Under the pieces are notes generated by a model. The model saw nothing but the letters and a program-made list of their open reading frames with translations. It was not told where the DNA came from and made no database searches. From NCBI GenBank assembly GCA_003526765.1, contig DPXZ01000124.1, positions 1 through 27,839 of the forward strand: a stretch of DNA of 27,839 bases, given 5' to 3'. The translations under genes were made by a program, and so were the position numbers. Origin of the DNA: Fervidobacterium sp. (GTDB lineage: Bacteria > Thermotogota > Thermotogae > Thermotogales > Fervidobacteriaceae). Position 1 is the first letter of the stretch, and each line of letters begins with the position of its first letter. Positions 7,238 through 16,018 of this stretch are shown one piece after another.

Positions 7238-9391
7238 ATGCGAGAATTGAGAAAAACAATTGTATACATATTGCTCTCCATCGGTGCAATAGTAATGTTA
7301 GCTCCATTTGCATGGATGTTGGTAACATCTTTCAAATTACCATCCGAAGTAAACACCTGGCCTCCTAAATGGACCACTAGGTCTTTTGCCACGAGTAGAG
7401 AAATAAAAGTTATTCCATCTACGGGGACGGCAACAAATGTAAAGGGGCTCAGTTTGAGGGAAGCACTGAGTTTTGTTGCCAAGAAATCCGTTGGATTAAA
7501 TCTATCTGTAAACGATGACCCATTTTACAGAGGCGAGCTCACTATTCCTACAAAGGGGGCAAAATACACCCCGTTTGCCAATCTGGATGAGTTCAATGCG
7601 TTTGTGGATTTTCTAACGATGCCGATTGAAGTTGACAAAGAGACACCAGAAAAGTTCTTTGAAGAAGTTTATCTATACTACATAAATGGTTCTTCTCCAT
7701 TCTTCAAGAGGGATGAATTTACGAGCAATATTTTGGGAAATGTGGATAATCTTTTGAGCACCATAGACATGATATCAACTTATGGAATTGATAGAATTGA
7801 AGATCAGAACGAGAAAGAGAGATTTCAAAATTTCTTAAATGAAAAGGTCAAGCAGCTAACAGAAATACGCCCGAAATTTGAGAAATTCAAAGTTGGATTA
7901 GAACTTGTATTGTCAAACGATGAAATCAGCGAGATTGCAAAGTTGCTTGATACAGTCGAACTCTTGTATCCTGGCCAAAATGAGGTCAGTGAGAACTATA
8001 ATACAGGTGTTGAAAACACGTTGTTGAACATTAAAAGGAACGTAGATTTCTTCTTGAAGGTAAATGCCTATTTTTCTAGTATCCAGAACGACGTAGTGGA
8101 TAAAGACATAAAGGCCGTACCGATGAGTAAAGATGAGAAGGTCAACACACTATTGGAACGTACAAAGGACTTCAGAGACTTCAATGAAATCAAAGAACTA
8201 ATAACCAAAGTAGAACTAAACACTCTCGGTGAAGAGCTTGCTAAGAAACTAGACGATGAAGTAGTTGAAAGGTACAAGATCTCAAGTTTAGATCTGTCAA
8301 ATTTGAAAAGCCTCATCAGTTCTCTCATAAATCTTGGATTAGAGAACAATTTACCTGTGAGGGATTTGTTGAACGTATCTTTCGATGAATTCTCAAGAAA
8401 GCTTGAAGAATCAGCCGGTATGAGTCTCACGTACATGTCCGTAAAATCAAAACTGGATAGTTTCAAAGAAAGTGTTGACAATGCCGCTGAGCTTTTTAGA
8501 GATGTTGCAATAAATACGCTCGAATTTCAAGACTTTAGGAGCATTTACGAAAGTGTCAATTATGCCTGGAAAATTATCGAGGCACCTTCGTTTGTCAAAG
8601 AAGTTATAGTTAAAGAAGGAAAAAACGTTGAGATCATTATGGATGGTGTGAGTCCGATATATTTCATCGACGATAATATCAGGACGTTAAGCTTGAAATT
8701 TACAACATCAGATGTAGTTAAGAACGTATTTCAAAACTACGTACTTGCATGGCAAGCTGCACCATTTGGAATATACTATGTGAATACTGTATTTGTAGCA
8801 GTTGTTACGACGATACTGGAAATAATAATATCAGCCATGGCAGCATATGCATTTTCCTGGATGAATTTCCCAGGCAGAGACTTATTATTCAGCATATTCC
8901 TTGCAACTATGATGGTGCCTGGCGAGGTGCTGCTCGTACCTAATTTCATCACGATAACGAAATTTGGATGGATAGATACATATTATGCACTCATTGTGCC
9001 TTGGGTTGTGAGTGTGTTTTCAATATTCCTCATGAAGCAGCACTTCATGAGTATTCCTACAGAATTATTTGATGCTGCAAGGATAGATGGTTGTTCTCAC
9101 TGGCGATATCTATGGCAAATTGTAATGCCACTGAGTAGGCCTGTAGTCATCACAACCGCACTACTGAAGTTTGTCGGTAGTTGGAACTCTTTCCTCTGGG
9201 TGTTGATAGTCACAAACGACCCAAAATACAGAACACTTACAGTCGGACTTCAAGCGTTTAGTTCAGATGTAGGGACTTTGTACAATTTACTCATGGCAGC
9301 AGCTACATTTACTATACTGCCTGTTGTTATCATCTTCTTATTTACTCAAAGATACTTTGTGAGAGGTATAGCAAGAACCGGTTTGAAGTAA
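7238..9391 (+). CDS. Sugar-type (CUT1, MalG-like) ABC transporter permease with a very large extracytoplasmic insertion
   Basis: The protein has 717 residues, whereas MalG-like permeases are usually about 280. Residues 1-48 are a normal start: helix 1, then the SFKLPSEV and WPPKW elements. The normal core resumes near 495-509 (PFGIYYVNT) and contains FPGRDLLFS, MMVPGEVLLVPNF, the EAA loop PTELFDAARIDGCSHWRY and GSWNSFLW. Between them lie about 445 soluble, charged, mostly helical residues with no cysteine. Topology places the insert outside the membrane, where the binding protein docks. The frame is open throughout, with no stop or frameshift, so it is a real insertion and not two genes. The ATG follows GAGGGGG at 7224-7230. 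No ATPase or binding-protein gene is adjacent. Confidence 0.92.
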   Translation: MRELRKTIVYILLSIGAIVMLAPFAWMLVTSFKLPSEVNTWPPKWTTRSFATSREIKVIPSTGTATNVKGLSLREALSFVAKKSVGLNLSVNDDPFYRGELTIPTKGAKYTPFANLDEFNAFVDFLTMPIEVDKETPEKFFEEVYLYYINGSSPFFKRDEFTSNILGNVDNLLSTIDMISTYGIDRIEDQNEKERFQNFLNEKVKQLTEIRPKFEKFKVGLELVLSNDEISEIAKLLDTVELLYPGQNEVSENYNTGVENTLLNIKRNVDFFLKVNAYFSSIQNDVVDKDIKAVPMSKDEKVNTLLERTKDFRDFNEIKELITKVELNTLGEELAKKLDDEVVERYKISSLDLSNLKSLISSLINLGLENNLPVRDLLNVSFDEFSRKLEESAGMSLTYMSVKSKLDSFKESVDNAAELFRDVAINTLEFQDFRSIYESVNYAWKIIEAPSFVKEVIVKEGKNVEIIMDGVSPIYFIDDNIRTLSLKFTTSDVVKNVFQNYVLAWQAAPFGIYYVNTVFVAVVTTILEIIISAMAAYAFSWMNFPGRDLLFSIFLATMMVPGEVLLVPNFITITKFGWIDTYYALIVPWVVSVFSIFLMKQHFMSIPTELFDAARIDGCSHWRYLWQIVMPLSRPVVITTALLKFVGSWNSFLWVLIVTNDPKYRTLTVGLQAFSSDVGTLYNLLMAAATFTILPVVIIFLFTQRYFVRGIARTGLK

Positions 9392-9449
9392 GTTGATTTT
9401 AAGTAATTTCTCAAATGACGTGGTCAAAGATATCACAATTTGAATAGAG

Positions 9450-9494
9450 AAGGCATCCAATTTTTTCTATTAATAGCAGAAAAACGGATGCCTT
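9450..9494 (+). terminator. Rho-independent terminator after the permease pair
   Basis: A 9-bp GC-containing stem (9450-9458 with 9486-9494) encloses an AT-rich inner stem (TTTTCT with AGAAAA). It is followed by TTTTCATTTT and lies about 60 nt after the permease stop. Confidence 0.85.
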
Positions 9495-9540
9495 TTCATT
9501 TTGGTAATATTTACTTAATCATTTTCTAATCTTTACTCTA

Positions 9541-9569
9541 TTCACTATTAAAAGGAAAAGTGGTACGAT
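9541..9569 (+). promoter_or_regulatory. Probable promoter for the MFS transporter - ribF - nth group
   Basis: TTCACT at 9541-9546 lies 17 bp before TACGAT at 9564-9569, preceded by TGG (extended -10 TGGTACGAT). It lies between the terminator at 9450-9494 and the gene at 9661, leaving a leader of about 85 nt in which no clear riboswitch fold was seen. Confidence 0.55.
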
Positions 9570-9660
9570 TTATCTAAAGAAAGTACACACTACGAACTAT
9601 GCATATGTATAATGACTCATAACTCAGCTATTCGACAAATACGAAGGATGGGGGAAGTTA

Positions 9661-10923
9661 ATGGCTGATAATAGAACTTTGAAATTATCTGTGGCAGAAG
9701 GTGCTATTTACACCCTTGCATTCAATGCTACACAAGGATTTGTCTATTCAACACTGGCGATGTACTACAACTTTGATCCAGTTCTACTATCAGTTGTAGC
9801 AGTATTACCGTCGACTGCTCAGATCATTCAGTTTTTTGCTCCACTCGTATATAGATTCATCCCTTCAAAACACAAAGCAATCTATTGGTTTGCATTCATT
9901 GCGAGGACTTCATTTATCTTGATACCAATTGCAATGTTATTGAATTTGAAGAACAAATTCATAATTGCCATACCGTTTTTCATTTTCAGCATTGTGAACA
10001 GTATCGTCGGAAGTCTATGGACATCTGCAATGAAAAACATCGTTTCGGAAGAACAAAGAAGTAGTTATTTTGGATATAGAAACACGATATCAACCTTCGC
10101 GGGATTAATTGCTTGGGTTTTCTATTCAATAATCCTTCAATATCTTCCAAGGGAAGTTGGTTTGTTGATAGCTTACTCTGTATCATCGATTCTATTCATC
10201 GTAACTGCGTATTTATTGAAGTTGCACAATATACCGGAGACACAAGTTGTTGAATATGGACTACTGATGCCGTTTAAATCTCTGAAAAATAGAAGATTCA
10301 GAAAGTTTCTTGTGTTTGTATTCGTTTGGAACTTTGCCATACAGTTTGCAGGACCGTTTTTCAGTTACTTTGAAGTATCTCAGATAAAGGTACCATACTC
10401 GTTCCTTGGTATAGTAAATGTTATAAACTCTATATTTTCGATGTTTTTGTATTCACTCTACGGTAAAGTTGCACCAAAATTGGGTGAGAAAAACATGATA
10501 AAATTCGGGATCATCCTTGCTCTTGGTATCCCAATGATATATTCGTTTATGAATCCAAGTAACTACACTTGGCTTCTTGTAATCGATGTAATCATTTCAG
10601 CAATCGCCTGGAGTGCCATAAACTTGTGTTATTTCACTCTTTTGCTAAAGATTTCAGATGAACCAAGTGAGATATACATTTCTATGCACGCTTTTGTTGC
10701 AGGTATTGCATCGTTGATCGCATCGTATGCTGGAGGTCTTGTTATGAACGCACTTAAGGACGTCAGTATATCCATATTCACTGGTTACAACATACTTTTC
10801 ATGATTGCTTTCATCTTAAGGTTCGGTGCGCTCATATTATTTACACGGTTAGACCTTGGCGAGAGCCATAGAAATTTGAAATTCGTTGAAATTGGATATA
10901 GGATAGTCACGAGAAGATTCTAA
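9661..10923 (+). CDS. MFS-type membrane transporter, substrate unknown
   Basis: The 420-residue protein has about 12 hydrophobic helices in two similar halves, the layout of the major facilitator superfamily. A polar loop near residue 205 (HNIPETQVVEYG) divides the halves, and a basic loop follows (SLKNRRFRKF). The segment SEEQRSSYFGYRNT after helix 4 resembles the cytoplasmic loop of MFS drug/sugar transporters. The ATG follows GGGGGAA at 9650-9655. The transporter stands alone before ribF, and nothing nearby names its substrate. The family call is fairly sure; the direction of transport is not. Its stop codon falls in a 12-bp tandem duplication (10912-10935). Confidence 0.75.
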   Translation: MADNRTLKLSVAEGAIYTLAFNATQGFVYSTLAMYYNFDPVLLSVVAVLPSTAQIIQFFAPLVYRFIPSKHKAIYWFAFIARTSFILIPIAMLLNLKNKFIIAIPFFIFSIVNSIVGSLWTSAMKNIVSEEQRSSYFGYRNTISTFAGLIAWVFYSIILQYLPREVGLLIAYSVSSILFIVTAYLLKLHNIPETQVVEYGLLMPFKSLKNRRFRKFLVFVFVWNFAIQFAGPFFSYFEVSQIKVPYSFLGIVNVINSIFSMFLYSLYGKVAPKLGEKNMIKFGIILALGIPMIYSFMNPSNYTWLLVIDVIISAIAWSAINLCYFTLLLKISDEPSEIYISMHAFVAGIASLIASYAGGLVMNALKDVSISIFTGYNILFMIAFILRFGALILFTRLDLGESHRNLKFVEIGYRIVTRRF

Positions 10924-10935
10924 AGAAGATTCTAA
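10912..10935 (+). repeat. Two tandem copies of a 12-bp unit spanning a stop codon
   Basis: AGAAGATTCTAA occurs twice head-to-tail (10912-10923 and 10924-10935). The first copy ends in the TAA of the MFS gene and the second lies in the intergenic DNA, suggesting a small local duplication. Confidence 0.7.
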
Positions 10936-10977
10936 AAAGATCATGCATAGTATCCATAAATTATACGGTAAAGAGTA

Positions 10978-10983
10978 GAGGTG
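10978..10983 (+). promoter_or_regulatory. Ribosome-binding site that decides the ribF start
   Basis: GAGGTG lies 7 nt before GTG at 10991 but only 4 nt before the in-frame TTG at 10988, so GTG is the better start. Confidence 0.6.
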
Positions 10984-10990
10984 TATATTG

Positions 10991-11857
10991 GTGTTTATAA
11001 CTATCGGTGTTTTCGATGGAGTACATAAAGGTCATGTAAAAATACTATCTATGCTCAAGAAAATGAGTGAAGAACACGGTTCTAAATCAAGAATATATAC
11101 AATACTGTATCCAATGGAGTACTACACTGGACAATTCGATGGTCTCATAGCGTCTATCGAAGACAGAATGGAATTACTATCGATATACGGTGAGACGAAA
11201 GTATTGGAACTCCCAAAGATAAGGGATATAGAACCGGAAGATTTTTTTGAAGAGATTTCCAAGAATGTTGAAGGTATCGTTGTGGGACATGACTTCAAGT
11301 TTGGAAAGAATGGTAGAGGAAACGTCGAAACTTTAAGGGCGTTATGTTCTTTAAAAGGCATTAAGATGAAAATTGTGGAACCTGTTGAGATAGATGGTAT
11401 TAGAGTTAGTAGTAGTTACATAAGAGAACTGATCAAGAAGGGCAACGTGGAGAAAGTACCGTATTTTCTTGGTAGAAATTACTCGATACATGGCACGGTA
11501 TACAAAGATAGACAAATAGGTCGGAAGCTTGGATTTCCAACGGCAAACATTCGTAGACCAGACCATTTCTTGATAGACCCGGCTGTGGGTGTGTATTTCG
11601 TTAAAGTCTATGTGCCGGAAGAACATTACGGACTCATAAGTGTCGGTTATCGCCCTACAGTCGAAAAGGCCAAGAAAATAAAATATGAGGTATACATATT
11701 GGATTTCCAAGGAGATCTCTATGGCAAGGAGTTGAGGGTTGAATTTCTTGAATATTTGAGGCCTGAAATTCACTTTTCAACAATAGACGAATTGATAAAG
11801 CAGATGCACGAAGATGAGAAAATTGCTCGGAGGTTGACAGAAAAATATGATAGATGA
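10991..11857 (+). CDS. ribF: Bifunctional riboflavin kinase / FAD synthetase
   Basis: The 288-residue protein makes FMN from riboflavin and FAD from FMN. The N-terminal nucleotidyltransferase domain has [10 protein letters not shown] (6-15, the HxGH signature). Further on are [14 protein letters not shown] (about 96-109) and SSSYIRELI. The C-terminal flavokinase domain has [12 protein letters not shown] (about 175-187), with the PTAN residues that bind Mg-ATP, followed by GVYFVKV. The length matches the family. I choose GTG at 10991 on Shine-Dalgarno spacing; TTG at 10988 is the alternative and adds one residue. The end overlaps nth by 11 nt. No FMN riboswitch was seen in the 67-bp leader. 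Confidence 0.95.
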   Translation: MFITIGVFDGVHKGHVKILSMLKKMSEEHGSKSRIYTILYPMEYYTGQFDGLIASIEDRMELLSIYGETKVLELPKIRDIEPEDFFEEISKNVEGIVVGHDFKFGKNGRGNVETLRALCSLKGIKMKIVEPVEIDGIRVSSSYIRELIKKGNVEKVPYFLGRNYSIHGTVYKDRQIGRKLGFPTANIRRPDHFLIDPAVGVYFVKVYVPEEHYGLISVGYRPTVEKAKKIKYEVYILDFQGDLYGKELRVEFLEYLRPEIHFSTIDELIKQMHEDEKIARRLTEKYDR

Positions 11858-12515
11858 AGTATACACTTCAAGCAACATTGATTGTACGAATTACAACGAA
11901 TTGGCACAGCTAATAGTCGAAAGTTTCCCAAGGCATCACGATGAGACGGACCCATTCCGGGTACTTATAACAACAGTTTTAAGCCAGAGGAGTAGAGATG
12001 AAAATACGGAAATTGCCTCAAGAAATTTATTTAGTAAGTACAATTCTGCAGATGAATTGTCCAGGGCTAAACCACAGGATTTGTACGAATTGATAAAGCC
12101 TGCTGGACTGTACAACAGGAAGGCTGAGAAGATAGTGCAGATCGCCCAAATCATCCAAACGCAATATGATGGTATGGTTCCAAATTCTGTAGATGAATTG
12201 ACGAAATTGCCCGGTGTCGGTAGAAAGACAGCGAATATTGTTCTTTACGTGAGTTTTGGTATGCCCGCATTGGCAGTTGATACGCATGTTCATAGAATTT
12301 CAAATAGGTTAGGATGGGTTAGAACAAAAATGCCAGAGCAAACAGAAGAGGCATTAAAAAAACTATTGGACCCCAGATTGTGGGGTCCAATAAATGGTTC
12401 TATGGTTGAATTTGGAAAGAACATATGTAAACCCATCGCTCCTAAGTGTGATAGATGTATCTTAAATAGTTGTTGCGAGTATTATTCAAGAATATCTAAG
12501 AAGAAAGATGAATAA
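11847..12515 (+). CDS. nth: Endonuclease III (DNA glycosylase / AP lyase)
   Basis: The 222-residue base-excision repair enzyme removes oxidised pyrimidines. The helix-hairpin-helix is LPGVGRKTA (121-129) with catalytic Lys127, and the catalytic aspartate is Asp145 in AVDTHVHR. The [4Fe-4S] cluster loop is complete: Cys194-x6-Cys201-x2-Cys204-x5-Cys210, with an additional Cys209 next to the last ligand. The ATG lies inside the ribF end, preceded by GGAGGT at 11829-11834 (12 nt, rather long), so coupling to ribF translation is likely. It converges with fliD, leaving 11 bp between stop codons and no obvious terminator. Confidence 0.96.
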   Translation: MIDEVYTSSNIDCTNYNELAQLIVESFPRHHDETDPFRVLITTVLSQRSRDENTEIASRNLFSKYNSADELSRAKPQDLYELIKPAGLYNRKAEKIVQIAQIIQTQYDGMVPNSVDELTKLPGVGRKTANIVLYVSFGMPALAVDTHVHRISNRLGWVRTKMPEQTEEALKKLLDPRLWGPINGSMVEFGKNICKPIAPKCDRCILNSCCEYYSRISKKKDE

Positions 12516-12526
12516 GGGACTTGTTC

Positions 12527-14314
12527 TTATTTATTGGAAGAGGTTGCTTGACTTATAAAGCTACCTTGAGCTGACAATTTCGACAATGCACTTTCTAATG
12601 ATGAATACTTTGCCCATAGCATTTCTTCCCTTTTTTGCAAATATTCTAACATAGATACCATTCTCTTCGATAACGTCCTCTTTTCCGTTTCCAATCTTCC
12701 ACTCATCCCAGCAACCTTATCTATATCTCCGCCAAACTTTGTCAAGTTATAGCTATATTCCTTTATCTGTACAGATAATCCTTTACCCGTACTATCATTC
12801 TTACCAAAGAACGCCCAGACAGCATCGGTACCATTGTTTTCTATAAATGCTCTCAGCTTATCCTCATCAAGTGTTATCTTTCCTCTCATCGTGTTGTCGA
12901 AACTCCTGCCAACATCACCAGATGTAATACCTAAGTCAATTAACGTTTTTCCATCAACTTTTGTTGTAAGGAAAGACCTAAATTTATCGAATATTCGCCT
13001 AATTGTACTGTCGTTTTTCAAAAGGCCTTGTATTTTTTCGTCTTCACTCATTTCATCTTCCGTTTTGTTCGTAACTTTACTTTCAGTCATTTTCGTGTAC
13101 AAAAAATCTGTTACTTCGTTCCATTTATTCACAAAATCCTTTACATTTTGTACTATCTTGTCTTTATCTGCGGAAACCGTAACTGTTGTAAATCCTGTTG
13201 AATTGAGATTCAAAGTTAGTCCATTGAATGTAATATCATTTGTGTTGGAAGTGATTTCTTGGGAATAACCATTCATCAATACGGTTGCTCTTGCAACGTT
13301 TCCCAATGTAAAAGTCTGGTCTGAAAAGCCCAATTTATCAAGTAAATTCTGATTAGTACTCGATACGTCTATCACATTGGCACCGGTTGTCTTACTTGTT
13401 AAAACTATTTTGCCGCTTTTATCGTCGTATACTGCATTGGTGTCCTTTACAGAAGTATTTATTTTGGAAATAACAGTTGAAATGCTATCTGTTTCCTTCA
13501 AACTCACATTGGTGCCATTTATTGTCAAAGTTTGATCGCCTGTTATGCCGAGATCAGAAAGTCTTTTGAGTGAGCTATATGCACCTACGTCTCCGCTACT
13601 TTCCAAAACGTAGTTATTGTTAGTATCTTTTCTAAGGTATGAATCATTGAGCCTGAACAAAAATGTGAAATTCCCTGAAACGTTTGATATCTGGAATAGT
13701 TTGTTAGAAGATATGTTTAATTTTCCATCTGTAAAACTCACGACTGCAGTTGCACCAAGGGCTGAAAGGTTGTCCTTGAGAGCTGTCATCAACTGGTCGA
13801 TTGTAGTATCAGTAGTTATGCCCATTTCAACTTCTGAACTACCAACCTTTATCTTTATCGTAGAATTTGCAGGGGTATATCTGGTATTCACTTCAGATAT
13901 GGCATTCGATACTGTGATTTCCTTGCCAATTTTATCTGTTTGGAGAACGCTATTCGATGCTATAGATTGTACATCAACCGAATAAACACCATCAGTTGCA
14001 GCAGCTGATGCAGTCGCAGTCAGAATATTCGATGAAGATGTCGCACTTTTTGGGATGAGGTTTGATTGCAACGAAAAATCTGCTGAAAAATTGTACAGCT
14101 CTCTTATTTTGTCAGAAACTTGCCGATATGCTTTTTGAGTATTTGTATAGCTCACATATTTGTCATTGAGCCTTTGAAGTGGCAAAGATTCAATTTGCAT
14201 AAGCTTATCAATTATCGATGCGGTATCAAGTCCACTGACAGTACCACCAATTTGTATTTGCGAAGATTGTTGGTAACGATAGTTGATATTGTTAGCAATC
14301 GAAGAAAGGTCCAT
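12527..14314 (-). CDS. fliD: Flagellar filament cap protein FliD (hook-associated protein 2)
   Basis: The protein is about 595 residues. The N-terminal FliD_N signature is GGTVSGLDTASIIDKLMQIE (23-42). A long Ser/Thr/Asn-rich, cysteine-free middle forms the variable outer domains. The C-terminal part is helical (KEYSYNLTKFGGDIDKVAG, then RMVSMLEYLQKREEML), as expected for the coiled-coil D0 region. The protein caps the growing filament and guides flagellin assembly. Start choice: GAAAGGGTG lies about 10 nt before ATG at 14314, while ATG 14320 and GTG 14323 are too close. The gene directly follows flaG. No fliS lies downstream, and this is the last gene of the minus-strand operon. Confidence 0.94.
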   Translation of the reverse strand: MDLSSIANNINYRYQQSSQIQIGGTVSGLDTASIIDKLMQIESLPLQRLNDKYVSYTNTQKAYRQVSDKIRELYNFSADFSLQSNLIPKSATSSSNILTATASAAATDGVYSVDVQSIASNSVLQTDKIGKEITVSNAISEVNTRYTPANSTIKIKVGSSEVEMGITTDTTIDQLMTALKDNLSALGATAVVSFTDGKLNISSNKLFQISNVSGNFTFLFRLNDSYLRKDTNNNYVLESSGDVGAYSSLKRLSDLGITGDQTLTINGTNVSLKETDSISTVISKINTSVKDTNAVYDDKSGKIVLTSKTTGANVIDVSSTNQNLLDKLGFSDQTFTLGNVARATVLMNGYSQEITSNTNDITFNGLTLNLNSTGFTTVTVSADKDKIVQNVKDFVNKWNEVTDFLYTKMTESKVTNKTEDEMSEDEKIQGLLKNDSTIRRIFDKFRSFLTTKVDGKTLIDLGITSGDVGRSFDNTMRGKITLDEDKLRAFIENNGTDAVWAFFGKNDSTGKGLSVQIKEYSYNLTKFGGDIDKVAGMSGRLETEKRTLSKRMVSMLEYLQKREEMLWAKYSSLESALSKLSAQGSFISQATSSNK

Positions 14315-14319
14315 GCGCA

Positions 14320-14700
14320 TCACACCCTTTCGTCCATTAATACACCAAGTAACTCCTGTATATTCTTTGAAATCTTTACCACCATTTCTGGAGGTATCTG
14401 TCTTATGATTTCTCCAGTATCTGGGTCTTTGATCTTTATAACCACTTTGTTTACGTCTTTATCGATCTTGAACTCTGCTTGTCCTTTAAAAATCTTCCTC
14501 AATTTATCCAAATTCTCCTTCAATACATCAACATCTTCATTCAGACTACCATCAATTTGGGATCTAGGCACTGATTGAGAGGTGTTACTATTGCTACTAC
14601 CCTTTCCTGGAACCACCTCGGATTGCGGCGTCTGTAGTTCAGTCTTTGGAAACACTATGTTACCATTCGGAACAGTATTGATTCCCTTTACACCTTCCAT
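14320..14700 (-). CDS. flaG: FlaG family flagellar protein
   Basis: This small 126-residue protein has a disordered Ser/Asn/Pro-rich N-terminal half and the family core from about 55 to the end. The diagnostic element is DTGEIIRQIPPE (94-105), preceded by the strand KVVIKIKD. FlaG proteins are linked to control of filament length and are usually encoded next to fliD, as here. The start is ATG with GGAGGGG at 14706-14712. The stop TGA is embedded in the fliD start region (GTGATG), which couples the two genes. Confidence 0.92.
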   Translation of the reverse strand: MEGVKGINTVPNGNIVFPKTELQTPQSEVVPGKGSSNSNTSQSVPRSQIDGSLNEDVDVLKENLDKLRKIFKGQAEFKIDKDVNKVVIKIKDPDTGEIIRQIPPEMVVKISKNIQELLGVLMDERV

Positions 14701-14736
14701 GGCAACCCCTCCAAGTGTAACAAATTAGATCTTCCC

Positions 14737-15114
14737 TTATTTGTTATCGGAAGATTTTTGATTTTCTTTAATTGAATCTAAAAGTTGCCCAATCCTAACG
14801 GTCGCCTCTATTCCTCTATCTTCTTTGAATCTTATTTCGGGTGCTATGTACATCCTTATATTTTTTGCAACATAACTCCTGAAATATCCCTTCTTCTCTT
14901 CGAAATAATCTAGAACTTCTTTCCTTTTCTCATCGTTACCCAAAACACTTACAAAGATGTCAGCGTACCTTTTATCTTTTGAGATTTCTACTCTCGAGAT
15001 AGTTATCAACGATTTCATTGATTCTATGTAAGCATCTTTCATTGCCATCAATGCTTCCGACATAACCTTTCTAATTTCAGATTCAAGCATCTTTAGCTTA
15101 TACTCCTGTTTCAC
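14737..15114 (-). CDS. rbfA: Ribosome-binding factor A
   Basis: This 125-residue cold-shock/assembly factor binds the 30S subunit and helps mature the 16S 5' end. Family features are the N-terminal helix EIRKVMSEAL, strand ITISRVEISKDKRYADIFVSV, and helix-strand RSYVAKNIRMYIAPEIRFKED. GTG at 15114 is chosen because GGAGGTG (15121-15127) lies 6 nt before it. The longer frame from TTG at 15129 would have the Shine-Dalgarno inside the coding sequence. The start lies inside the HDOD gene (17-nt overlap). rbfA is often beside infB or truB; here it sits between a signalling gene and flaG. Confidence 0.93.
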   Translation of the reverse strand: MKQEYKLKMLESEIRKVMSEALMAMKDAYIESMKSLITISRVEISKDKRYADIFVSVLGNDEKRKEVLDYFEEKKGYFRSYVAKNIRMYIAPEIRFKEDRGIEATVRIGQLLDSIKENQKSSDNK

Positions 15115-15961
15115 TTTCAACACCTCCAAAAATTAAGTCTTTTGATCTTTCGTAAACTCGCCCAAAATCGTTGTAAAACAGCTTTAGTGAAGACGGTTTG
15201 ATACCAAGTATTTGAAAAACAATGGGATCAAGATATGAATTACCGTACGACAGAGAGGTTCCGGGAATCAGAATATTTGAATACAAATCAGCCAGATGTA
15301 CGATGCAACACATCTCAATGTATGGAGAATCAGGGTTGAGTGACGGTTTCTGGTGAAGGTAGGCAACATCTACGTATTCTTGAGGGAATTTCCAAATTCT
15401 CAAAAGCTCTGCACCAATCTCCGTGTGTGATTCAACACCCAATTCATACTCTATTTTAAACATAGGGATTCCTAATTCTTTACTAGCCTTTGACAGCTCC
15501 AGAATATAAGTTGGGAATATCAAGTCTATTGCAAGTTTACCAATGTCATGCATAAGTCCTGCCAAAAAAACCTCTTCCCTATTCATAAATCCTATGTTTT
15601 TAGATATCTGTTCTGACAAGATGGACGTAAGCATAAAGTGAGACCAAAGTTTATCATGGTCTATGAAAGTAGTCCTTGAATGTAGTGCTGAATACGTGAA
15701 TACACTTAGTGCGAGGTTCCTAACAGTCTTAAAACCGACAATGACAATTGCCTCGCTCAATTTCGTTATTTTTCGTGGTAAACCATAATAAGCTGAATTG
15801 ACCAATTTCAATATCTTTGTCGAGAGGCCAACATCCATCGATATTACCTTTTCAAGTTCTTTTGCGCTTGTATTTGGATTCGACGCCGTCGAAATAATCT
15901 GTTGTATCAATGCATCAGGCGTCGGAATCTCTGAAACAACATCGAGCAATTCTTTTATCAT
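15098..15961 (-). CDS. HDOD-domain signalling protein
   Basis: The 287-residue protein has an HDOD domain covering about residues 5-205. It has IPTPDALIQQI, VISMDVGLSTKILKLVNSA and the EAIVIVGFKTVRNLAL helix typical of the family. It keeps an HD pair in GLMHDIGKLA (His138, Asp139), plus His108, His179 and His203 at positions seen in HD-type metal sites. Many HDOD proteins have lost these, so some metal binding is possible. HDOD proteins are commonly tied to chemotaxis, motility or stress signalling, but the activity is poorly defined. GAGGAG at 15968-15973 precedes the ATG. It follows a histidine kinase and overlaps rbfA. Confidence 0.9.
   Translation of the reverse strand: MIKELLDVVSEIPTPDALIQQIISTASNPNTSAKELEKVISMDVGLSTKILKLVNSAYYGLPRKITKLSEAIVIVGFKTVRNLALSVFTYSALHSRTTFIDHDKLWSHFMLTSILSEQISKNIGFMNREEVFLAGLMHDIGKLAIDLIFPTYILELSKASKELGIPMFKIEYELGVESHTEIGAELLRIWKFPQEYVDVAYLHQKPSLNPDSPYIEMCCIVHLADLYSNILIPGTSLSYGNSYLDPIVFQILGIKPSSLKLFYNDFGRVYERSKDLIFGGVESETGV
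15121..15127 (-). promoter_or_regulatory. Ribosome-binding site for rbfA inside the HDOD gene
   Basis: A perfect GGAGGTG on the minus strand lies 6 nt before GTG at 15114. It rules out the upstream TTG (15129), which it overlaps. Confidence 0.8.
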
Positions 15962-16018
15962 AAAAGTCTCCTCAGGTTGTTCACACTTAAAACATCATGT
16001 TGTTCTCTGCCGTACCCA

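Noticed and set aside
7238..9391. Two genes or a frameshift fusion instead of one long permease
   Set aside because: The frame is continuous with no internal ribosome site before the core, and the N-terminal helix and core together make one complete permease.
10937..10987. FMN riboswitch before ribF
   Set aside because: The 67-bp gap is too short for the element and lacks its conserved sequence.
12511..12531. AATAAG/CTTATT inverted repeat between nth and fliD as a bidirectional terminator
   Set aside because: The stem is six mostly A-T pairs with no GC core and no T-run, too weak to call.
12834..13268. Plus-strand frame of 144 codons opposite fliD
   Set aside because: It has Ser/Phe/Val-rich antisense composition with no motif.
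14120..14578. Plus-strand frame of 152 codons across the fliD/flaG junction
   Set aside because: Both minus-strand genes here are clearly recognised; the plus frame has no ribosome site and shadow-like composition.
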